12,850 bases of DNA from an uncultured Bacteroidales bacterium (GTDB lineage: Bacteria; Bacteroidota; Bacteroidia; Bacteroidales; UBA932): positions 1 to 12,850 of the forward strand of contig ONYJ01000030.1 of NCBI GenBank assembly GCA_900322025.1, written 5' to 3'. Below the pieces are notes generated by a model. It was not told where the DNA came from. It worked only from the letters and a program-made list of their open reading frames with translations, and searched no databases. Of the stretch, positions 1-5,956 are shown piece after piece. The translations under genes were made by a program, and so were the position numbers. The stretch's first letter is position 1; each line of letters starts with the position of its first letter.

Positions 1-1335
1 CTTTTCCCAGTTTTCATCGGAACCGATGTATTTGCTGTGATCTACTTTATCTCTCAAAGAAACCTGCGCTGTGTACTGCTCAAATTTCAATGTCTTAAAT
101 ATATATAGAACTATATCTATAACCTTGCAGAACTCATCTTTAAGCTGGTCTGGCCTTACAAACAGGTGAGCATCATCTTGAGTGAAGCCTCTTACACGAG
201 TAAGGCCATGAAGCTCACCGCTCTGCTCATACCTGTAAACGGTACCAAATTCGGCAAATCTTATTGGCAGATCCTTATACGAACGAGGTTTGGTCTTGTA
301 TATTTCGCAGTGGTGCGGGCAATTCATCGGCTTGAGCAAAAATTCTTCACCCTCTTGAGGGGTGGTAATAGGCCTAAACGAATCTTGACCATACTTTGCC
401 CAGTGTCCGCTTGTTACATATAATTCTTTTTGTCCTATATGAGGTGTGATTACCGGCAGATAACCATAATCGCTCTGCACCTTACGCAGGAAATTTTCCA
501 GACGAGTACGCAGCGCAGCTCCTCTAGGAAGCCATAGCGGCAACCCAGCTCCCACTTTCTGGCTAAAGGCATAGAGTTCCAAGTCTTTGCCAAGTTTTCT
601 ATGATCTCTTTTCTTGGCCTCTTCAAGCACCTTCAGATACTCATCCAACATACTTTTCTTAGGAAAAGTTATTCCGTATATACGGGTGAGCTGCTTTCGT
701 TTTTCATCGCCACGCCAATAAGCTCCGGCAATGGATGTTAGTTTTATTGCTTTTATCGCCGATGTGGACAGGATATGCGGACCACGGCAGAGATCTGTAA
801 AGTTTCCGTTGGTATAGAAAGATATTGTACCATCTTTAAGTTCACTTATCAACTCTGTCTTATATTCATCACCCTTTTTGCCAAAAAACTCAAGGGCTTC
901 CTCTTTTGGCACTTCTGTACGCACATAACTCTCGCCAGTACGGGCCAATTCCAACATCTTATCCTCAACTTTCTTTAAATCTGCTTCTACGATAGCTTTA
1001 TAGCCCAGATCTACATCATAATAAAAGCCATTGTCTATGGCAGGTCCGATACCAAACTTTATACCTGGATACAAGGCCTCTAAAGCCTCCGCCATAAGAT
1101 GCGAGGAAGAATGCCAGAAAGCCTTTTTTCCCTCTTCATCTTCCCACTTATGAAGCCGTATATGGGCATCTTCTTCTATAGGGAATCTAAGATCCTGAAC
1201 CTGATCGTTTACAGAGACAGACAACACCTCTGCGGCAAGACGGGGGCTAATGCTCTCCGCTATCTGATAACCAGTAATGCCTTTTTCAAATTCTCTTACA
1301 CTTCCATCGGGAAATGTAATCTTTACTATACTCAT
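1..1335 (-). CDS. thrS: Threonyl-tRNA synthetase (ThrRS), 3' end outside the window
   Basis: Cytoplasmic class II aminoacyl-tRNA synthetase that charges tRNA-Thr with threonine. The frame opens at an ATG (1335-1333; protein begins MSIVKITFPDGS) and stays open to base 1, giving 445 residues of a family usually about 640 long, so the rest of the catalytic core and the anticodon-binding domain are off the left edge. Seen in order: an N-terminal TGS domain (about 1-62); the editing domain with HSSSH (H75, H79) and CRGPH (C183, H187), which match the HxxxH and C/H pairs of the bacterial editing site; then the catalytic domain with MNCPHH (C339), the motif 2 region around FAEFGTVYRYEQSGELHG (about 360-377) and DDAH (H390). 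C339 and H390 correspond to two of the three ligands of the active-site zinc; the third would be beyond the edge. All expected residues in the visible part are present. It is divergent from the DUF4199 gene. Identification is certain from the domain order and motifs. Confidence 0.98.
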   Translation of the reverse strand, partial: MSIVKITFPDGSVREFEKGITGYQIAESISPRLAAEVLSVSVNDQVQDLRFPIEEDAHIRLHKWEDEEGKKAFWHSSSHLMAEALEALYPGIKFGIGPAIDNGFYYDVDLGYKAIVEADLKKVEDKMLELARTGESYVRTEVPKEEALEFFGKKGDEYKTELISELKDGTISFYTNGNFTDLCRGPHILSTSAIKAIKLTSIAGAYWRGDEKRKQLTRIYGITFPKKSMLDEYLKVLEEAKKRDHRKLGKDLELYAFSQKVGAGLPLWLPRGAALRTRLENFLRKVQSDYGYLPVITPHIGQKELYVTSGHWAKYGQDSFRPITTPQEGEEFLLKPMNCPHHCEIYKTKPRSYKDLPIRFAEFGTVYRYEQSGELHGLTRVRGFTQDDAHLFVRPDQLKDEFCKVIDIVLYIFKTLKFEQYTAQVSLRDKVDHSKYIGSDENWEK

Positions 1336-1360
1336 AGTACCGATATTATAATTAATAATT

Positions 1361-1380
1361 AAGTGCAATACATAGCACTT
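1361..1380 (-). promoter_or_regulatory. Hairpin in the thrS leader
   Basis: A perfect 6-bp inverted repeat (AAGTGC / GCACTT) encloses an 8-base loop. Read on the thrS strand the loop is TATGTATT. It lies 26-45 bases before the thrS start codon and downstream of the promoter-like box at 1396-1403, so it should be in the mRNA leader. It is not followed by a T-run, so it is not a terminator. A role in control of thrS is inference only; a 6-bp stem can arise by chance. Confidence 0.35.
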
Positions 1381-1395
1381 GTTTTCAATAGCCTG

Positions 1396-1403
1396 CAAAT
1401 TTA
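1396..1403 (-). promoter_or_regulatory. Probable thrS promoter, -7 box
   Basis: On the minus strand the bases read TAAATTTG, a perfect match to the Bacteroidetes -7 form TAnnTTTG. It lies 61 bases before the thrS ATG, which would give a leader of roughly 50-55 bases. No good TTTG is seen at the -33 spacing, which lowers confidence. Confidence 0.45.
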
Positions 1404-1414
1404 GCAATTATTTG

Positions 1415-1422
1415 TATATTTG
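1415..1422 (+). promoter_or_regulatory. Probable promoter of the DUF4199-glycosyltransferase pair, -7 box
   Basis: The bases read TATATTTG, a perfect TAnnTTTG match, 28 bases before the ATG at 1450. The -33 position (CCTG at 1392-1395, 19-base spacer) matches TTTG in only two of four bases. This box and the opposing thrS box are 11 bases apart, so the two promoters would overlap. Confidence 0.45.
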
Positions 1423-1449
1423 TACCTATAAAATCATGTAGTTTACATT

Positions 1450-1992
1450 ATGGAAGAACAGCAAAAAAACAGCGTGCGTAAAGTTAACAGCGCTGCCATG
1501 GAAGGTCTGAAACTCGCCCTCATTGGCATTGTATTCACACTTTTAGCTACCATTCTAAATGAATCTATAAGCGTCCTTATCGTATTATTAAAACTTGGGG
1601 CCACAATCACATTCTTGTGGTGGGCAATGAAAAAGTTCAGCACCAGAAATGCTGCACTTAAAGGCTACACTACCTACGGACAGGTTTTTTCATACGGCTG
1701 GCTAACCTCTTTATTTTCCGGCATCGTATTAGCCTGCTTCTTCTTCATACAATACACATGGATAATGCCAGAGACCATGGAAGAAATCAGGCAGGTATAT
1801 ATTTCTCAACTATCTGCTATGCGTGTAGAAGGCCACACAATAGAACTATTGGAGAATAATCTGATGGTGATTATGGCATCAAGCGCCATTATTTCTGCCC
1901 TGATATACGGATTGATATGGTCGGCAATCTTGGCTTCATTTACTAAAGTCAATCCAAATCCGATGAATACAAATACTCCGGAAACTATTTAA
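1450..1992 (+). CDS. DUF4199 family integral membrane protein
   Basis: Membrane protein of 180 residues that I assign to the DUF4199 family of Bacteroidetes from its size, its hydrophobic pattern and its place directly before a family 2 glycosyltransferase, an arrangement I recall from this phylum. Four hydrophobic segments are visible at about 20-38, 41-60, 82-101 and 138-164. The first 18 residues are polar and basic. A hydrophilic loop (about 105-137, with TMEEIRQVYISQLSAMRVEG) separates segments 3 and 4; the tail is short and polar. There is no signal peptide, no lipobox and no catalytic motif. The glycosyltransferase starts six bases after its stop, so the two are almost certainly co-transcribed, probably from the TAnnTTTG box at 1415. 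The biochemical role is unknown; an accessory role for the glycosyltransferase, such as handling its lipid-linked product, is inference. Confidence 0.8.
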   Translation: MEEQQKNSVRKVNSAAMEGLKLALIGIVFTLLATILNESISVLIVLLKLGATITFLWWAMKKFSTRNAALKGYTTYGQVFSYGWLTSLFSGIVLACFFFIQYTWIMPETMEEIRQVYISQLSAMRVEGHTIELLENNLMVIMASSAIISALIYGLIWSAILASFTKVNPNPMNTNTPETI

Positions 1993-1998
1993 TTTACC

Positions 1999-3000
1999 AT
2001 GGATATCTCTGTAGTTATCTCCATTTTCAACGAAAAAGAATCGCTGAGAGAACTGGTAGCCGGCATTGTAGAAAATCTTAGCAAAGCCGCTCTATCGTAT
2101 GAGATAATTATGGTAAACGACGGCTCTACAGACGATAGTTGGGCTGAAATACTTCAATTGGCACAAGAACAAAAACAAGCCAACAGAAACGGAGTAATAC
2201 GCGGAATATGTTTCCGAAGGAATTACGGTAAAAGTGCGGCTTTATACTGCGGTTTTGAGGCGGCACAAGGCGATGTGGTTTTTACCATGGATGCAGATCT
2301 GCAAGACGATCCTAAAGAATTACCGGAGCTTTATCGTATGGTTAAAGACAATGGCTACGACTTGGTAAGCGGTTGGAAAAGAAAGCGGTTAGATAATCGC
2401 TTTACTAAAAACATCCCTTCAAAAATATACAATGCCACTGCAAGATGCGTTACCGGCATCAAACTTCACGATATGAATTGCGGACTAAAGGCCTACAAAA
2501 GGGAAGTTGTAAAAAATATAGAAGTGTACGGCGAAATGCATCGGTATATTCCATTTTTAGCAAAAGAGGCAGGTTTTACAAAAATTGGAGAAAAGGAAGT
2601 AACTCACCACAAGCGCAAATATGGTAGCAGCAAGTTTGGCATGAGCCGGTTTATTAACGGCTACTTAGATCTTATGAGTCTGTGGTTTCTGCAAAAATTC
2701 GGGAAGAAGCCTATGCATTTTTTTGGCGTTTGGGGCACTCTGATGTTCATCATAGGTGGGCTGATAGCTATTTGGATAATAACCAGAAAACTCATACTCC
2801 AACACCTTATACAAAATCAGTTTAACACACAAGGATATTCCGATATAAAACTGAGAGCAGTAACAGACCAACCGCTGTTCTATCTGTCTCTCGTAGCCAT
2901 AATACTTGGTGTAATGCTGTTCCTCACAGGGTTCATAGCCGAACTGATAAGCCGCAATTCTGCCCAAAGAAATACCTACAAGATTAAAGATAGTTTCTAA
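1999..3000 (+). CDS. Membrane-anchored family 2 glycosyltransferase (polyprenyl-phosphate type)
   Basis: A 333-residue inverting glycosyltransferase with a GT-A fold, resembling dolichyl-phosphate mannose synthase and the bacterial GtrB/ArnC proteins, which move a sugar from a nucleotide donor to undecaprenyl phosphate on the inner face of the cytoplasmic membrane. Seen in order: VVISIFNEKESL (5-16); VNDGSTDDSW (39-48), the donor-binding region; RNYGKSAAL (74-82); DADLQDDP (98-105), holding the DxD metal-binding site; HDMNCGLKAYKREV (157-170); and basic HHKRKYGSSKFG (203-214), typical of enzymes with a polyprenyl-phosphate acceptor. Two C-terminal hydrophobic helices (about 241-262 and 293-315) give the usual two-helix anchor. 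The sugar cannot be read from the sequence. The gene follows the DUF4199 gene by six bases. Its stop codon overlaps that of the convergent acyltransferase gene. Confidence 0.93.
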   Translation: MDISVVISIFNEKESLRELVAGIVENLSKAALSYEIIMVNDGSTDDSWAEILQLAQEQKQANRNGVIRGICFRRNYGKSAALYCGFEAAQGDVVFTMDADLQDDPKELPELYRMVKDNGYDLVSGWKRKRLDNRFTKNIPSKIYNATARCVTGIKLHDMNCGLKAYKREVVKNIEVYGEMHRYIPFLAKEAGFTKIGEKEVTHHKRKYGSSKFGMSRFINGYLDLMSLWFLQKFGKKPMHFFGVWGTLMFIIGGLIAIWIITRKLILQHLIQNQFNTQGYSDIKLRAVTDQPLFYLSLVAIILGVMLFLTGFIAELISRNSAQRNTYKIKDSF

Positions 3001-3980
3001 TAACGATTGGGGGCTACTTTCCGGAAAAGTTTCTTACAAATCATGCCGACCACTGTACATATTGCACAGTAAAGCACTGCCAGTATTACGGCAGATAGTA
3101 TGTCTAACGAAAATTCGGGAATAATTCTCTGAATCAATATAACAACATAAGCATTCAGAAGATTTAAAAATAAATGTCCTATATATACCCAAAGTGTATA
3201 TCTGCCCAGAAACGGTAAAATCTGCAGAGCAGAGTTCTTTTTTGCAAAAGAAATGCCCATAGGGTGTATAAGCCTCACTACCGAAAGGCATAAGGCAAAG
3301 GCTAAGAATGTTTGTATCAGTCTTATAAACATATCTCCCAAACAAACATAATGAAATTTGGGTTGGTAGTTCCATGGCAAAGCATGAGCAACCATTAATC
3401 CTGCCAACAAAACCAGAATAGCTACCCACAACGGCAACTTGTTAAGCCATAACATAAGCTTCCGCTTACGAAATATCACACCGGTAATAAAGAATGGCAA
3501 AAAGGCAAAAGTTCTCTGAAAAGAAAACTCTCTGTCCAAAGGAATAAAGCCACAGGCTAAGGCAAGCAGCAAAGCTGCCAACAGTAATACTACATCAGAT
3601 ATACCCTTAAAAGAATACCAAAGAAATAAACGCCAAAAAATTAACGACACAAAATACCATAATGCAGGAGCCGGCACTATAAGCATATCCCAAGAGAAAT
3701 CACAATCACAACAAGTTAGCAAAATATAAGCTGCCTGTGTTCCTGCATAAATGAGTAAGTTTTGCAAAAGCCATATTTTCTGCCGTTTACAATCTATTTT
3801 CCGAGGAGAAAGAAAACCAGATAAAAACACAAACACCGGCATATGAAAAGAGTAGATAACCTTTTGTATTTGCAGGCCATAATCTTTGAATCCGATATGC
3901 CCCAATACCACAAGAAAAATCATAAGGCCTTTTAGGGTATCTATCCCAACATCTCTGTTCTGTATTGCACAATTACTCAT
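2997..3980 (-). CDS. Acyltransferase 3 family membrane protein (O-acetyltransferase-like)
   Basis: A 327-residue polytopic inner-membrane protein of the acyltransferase 3 family, which moves acyl (often acetyl) groups onto exported sugars, lipids or polymers. Visible marks: DTLKG near the N-terminus (D14), LVVLGH with the likely catalytic H28, FHMPVFVFLSGF (45-56), LWYFVSLIFWRL (107-118) and a late YTLWVYIGHLFL (261-272). About ten hydrophobic segments run along the whole protein; the tail is basic. This arrangement is most like the fucose 4-O-acetylase-type branch, but the acceptor is unknown. I chose the ATG at 3980; a TTG at 3989 in the same frame would add three residues and is less likely. 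CCDCD (about 90-94) lies in a loop after the third hydrophobic segment and is a small oddity. It is convergent with the glycosyltransferase gene, overlapping it by four bases, and divergent from the nucleotidase gene. A joint role with the glycosyltransferase is possible but not shown. Confidence 0.88.
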   Translation of the reverse strand: MSNCAIQNRDVGIDTLKGLMIFLVVLGHIGFKDYGLQIQKVIYSFHMPVFVFLSGFLSPRKIDCKRQKIWLLQNLLIYAGTQAAYILLTCCDCDFSWDMLIVPAPALWYFVSLIFWRLFLWYSFKGISDVVLLLAALLLALACGFIPLDREFSFQRTFAFLPFFITGVIFRKRKLMLWLNKLPLWVAILVLLAGLMVAHALPWNYQPKFHYVCLGDMFIRLIQTFLAFALCLSVVRLIHPMGISFAKKNSALQILPFLGRYTLWVYIGHLFLNLLNAYVVILIQRIIPEFSLDILSAVILAVLYCAICTVVGMICKKLFRKVAPNRY

Positions 3981-4029
3981 ATTTGCCAAAGATAGGGGAG
4001 ATAGGCGTTGAACACAAGCAAAAACATAA

Positions 4030-4060
4030 AAAAGTTAAGTACGATTTCAGATTTTTACAA
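4030..4060 (-). promoter_or_regulatory. Possible promoter of the acyltransferase gene
   Basis: On the minus strand TAACTTTT (4037-4030) resembles TAnnTTTG except for the last base, with TTG (4060-4058) 20 bases upstream, close to the usual -33 element. The predicted leader to the ATG at 3980 is about 45 bases. Weak match; inference. Confidence 0.3.
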
Positions 4061-4107
4061 TTCCATAATTACACGAACACCATTCTTTTCAACAAATTCT
4101 TAACTTT
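4031..4107. repeat. Pair of 9-bp inverted repeats in a divergent control region
   Basis: AAAGTTAAG at 4031-4039 and its exact reverse complement CTTAACTTT at 4099-4107 lie 59 bases apart between two divergent genes. Each arm holds a TAACTTT that resembles the first part of a Bacteroidetes -7 box, one facing each gene. The stretch from 3981 to 4134 otherwise shows no gene. Confidence 0.5.
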
Positions 4108-4108
4108 A
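4101..4108 (+). promoter_or_regulatory. Possible -7 box of the nucleotidase gene
   Basis: TAACTTTA matches TAnnTTTG except for the last base and lies 27 bases before the ATG at 4135. No TTTG is seen at the -33 spacing. Weak candidate. Confidence 0.25.
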
Positions 4109-4134
4109 CTCTCCAACATCTTAATCATTATGTT

Positions 4135-5916
4135 ATGAAAGATTTTAGAATAGCTATAACAGTCATCTTGTCTTTAGCAATTACTTCGTGCGGCAGGATA
4201 AAAGACGGAGAATACACGTTGCACCTACTCACTACCAACGATGTACACGGGGCATGGTTTGATGCTACATATACAGACGGCAATTCCCAAAACTCCCTTT
4301 TTGCAATAAGCCGGCTCGTAAATAATTTCAGAGACAGCGTAGGCACAGATAATGTTATTCTGTTAGATGCAGGAGATTGCCTGCAAGGCGACAATGCACC
4401 CTACTATTTCAATAACATAGATACAATCAGCCCACATCTGTTTCCAAGATTGCTCGCCTATATGAAATACGATGCTGTTGCCATTGGTAATCACGATATA
4501 GAAACCGGCCATTCGGTTTATGACAGGGTATGTAAAGAAATGAATGATGTAGGCATTCCGTTTTTGGGAGGAAATGCCATAAAAAACAGCAGTTCGATAT
4601 CTGAAAAAGAGGGAGAAAAAAGCGGCTACCCATTCTCTGACAGATATTTTCAGACATACAAAATCATAAATAGAGGCGGTCTTAAAGTAGCTATACTCGG
4701 ATATACTAACCCGAATATGAAAGCTTGGCTTATGGAAGATATTTGGAGCGGCATGCACTTTATCTCACTTATTCCTCTGATTCAGCAAGATGTAGATAGG
4801 ATAATTGCAGCAGAGAAGCCGCAAATTGTCATAGTGGCCATTCACTCCGGAACCGGAGAAGGGAAAGGCGACAGTTATGAGAGCCAGGGGTTAGATCTGC
4901 TATCGCAACTAAGGGGAGTTGATTTTCTGGTATGCTCACACGACCACAGACCATACATAGCCCAAAACGACAGTATATGTCTGATAAATTCCGGAAGCCA
5001 TGCAAAGAATGTAGGACACGGCCAAATCACCCTCACGGTGCAAAACGGAAAAGTAGTTTCCAAAACTCTAAGTGCAGAAAACATACCTGCAAACTTTAAG
5101 CAGATAGACACAAGCATGAAACAGCTATTCCAACCTGAATATCAGAAAGTAAAAGAGTTTACTCTTACAGAAGTAGGGAGTCTGGATACAGACATACACA
5201 CTCGCGATGCCCTTATCGGCATGAGCAGCTACATAAACTTGATACACACGCTTGGCCTCACAGAAACAGATGCCGATATTTCTATCGCAGCACCGCTTTC
5301 ATACAATAAAACAATAAAGGCAGGCACCTTGCTATACAACGACCTATTCTCAATATATCCGTATGAAAACCAATTATTTATAGTAACCCTATCCGGGCAG
5401 GAAATCATCAATTTCTTAGAACATTCGTATAATAATTGGATTACAGACATAAGCTCGGGTCATCTTCTTAACATAGCACCTCACAACGACCCTCGAAACA
5501 ATCAAGAGAACTGGTCTTTTGTAAACCGCTTCTATAACTTTGATTCAGCTGCCGGCATCTACTATACCGTAGATATAGAAAAGCCTGCCGGAGAAAGAAT
5601 AAAAATATTGTCAATGGCAGATGGAACTCCTTTCAATCTCAGCAAGCAATATAAAGTAGCCATGACATCCTATCGTGCCAGCGGTGGCGGCGGCTTACTG
5701 CAGCAAGCAGGAATAAATCCTGATAAGATAGACGAAAGAACCGTGGAAAAGCTCGCTGAATATCGCGAAATCCTATACCACTACCTCAAAAAGCATAAAG
5801 CCATCACACAAGACGCCATATCAGACCGCAACATAATAGGAGGCTGGGAGTTCATCCCAAGACTCAAGGCAAAGAAACTCCTGGATGCAGATATGAATCT
5901 GCTCTTCTATAAATAA
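4135..5916 (+). CDS. 5'-nucleotidase / 2',3'-cyclic phosphodiesterase family lipoprotein
   Basis: An exported two-domain metallophosphoesterase of 593 residues that should remove phosphate from nucleotides or cyclic nucleotides outside the cytoplasm for scavenging. The N-terminus is a short lipoprotein signal ending in AITSCG, so C19 should be lipidated. The metallophosphatase domain (about 28-300) shows all expected metal-site motifs: NDVHG (D36, H38), DAGDCLQG (D81), GNHDIE (N119, H120), AIHSGTG (H237) and CSHDHRPY (H269, H271). The C-terminal nucleotide-binding domain (about 340-560) has LLYNDLFSIYPYENQLF, then YNFDSAAGIYYTVD (about 467-480) and YRASGGGG (513-520). The YNFD...GIxYxxD segment is more like CpdB (2',3'-cyclic phosphodiesterase/3'-nucleotidase) than UshA, but substrate preference is inference. 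The ATG at 4130 in another frame stops after two codons and is not the start. It is divergent from the acyltransferase gene and convergent with lpdA. Confidence 0.93.
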   Translation: MKDFRIAITVILSLAITSCGRIKDGEYTLHLLTTNDVHGAWFDATYTDGNSQNSLFAISRLVNNFRDSVGTDNVILLDAGDCLQGDNAPYYFNNIDTISPHLFPRLLAYMKYDAVAIGNHDIETGHSVYDRVCKEMNDVGIPFLGGNAIKNSSSISEKEGEKSGYPFSDRYFQTYKIINRGGLKVAILGYTNPNMKAWLMEDIWSGMHFISLIPLIQQDVDRIIAAEKPQIVIVAIHSGTGEGKGDSYESQGLDLLSQLRGVDFLVCSHDHRPYIAQNDSICLINSGSHAKNVGHGQITLTVQNGKVVSKTLSAENIPANFKQIDTSMKQLFQPEYQKVKEFTLTEVGSLDTDIHTRDALIGMSSYINLIHTLGLTETDADISIAAPLSYNKTIKAGTLLYNDLFSIYPYENQLFIVTLSGQEIINFLEHSYNNWITDISSGHLLNIAPHNDPRNNQENWSFVNRFYNFDSAAGIYYTVDIEKPAGERIKILSMADGTPFNLSKQYKVAMTSYRASGGGGLLQQAGINPDKIDERTVEKLAEYREILYHYLKKHKAITQDAISDRNIIGGWEFIPRLKAKKLLDADMNLLFYK

Positions 5917-5956
5917 ATACCCTAAAAGAGATTATCCGAATATTTATTCTTAATTG

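Noticed and set aside
1361..1380. thrS leader hairpin as an intrinsic terminator or T-box
   Set aside because: There is no T-run after the stem on either strand, and the leader is too short and lacks the conserved T-box elements.
3034..3429. Open frame of 131 codons inside the acyltransferase gene
   Set aside because: It is in another frame of the same strand as a complete family member and has no domain of its own.
3981..3989. TTG at 3989 as start of the acyltransferase gene
   Set aside because: An ATG three codons later (3980) is in frame and far more usual; the TTG adds only three residues.
4363..4758. Open frame of 131 codons on the minus strand within the nucleotidase gene
   Set aside because: It is antisense to the metallophosphatase domain, whose catalytic motifs are all intact.
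5917..5956. Possible bidirectional terminator between the nucleotidase and lpdA genes
   Set aside because: The 40 bases contain no convincing stem-loop or T-run on either strand.
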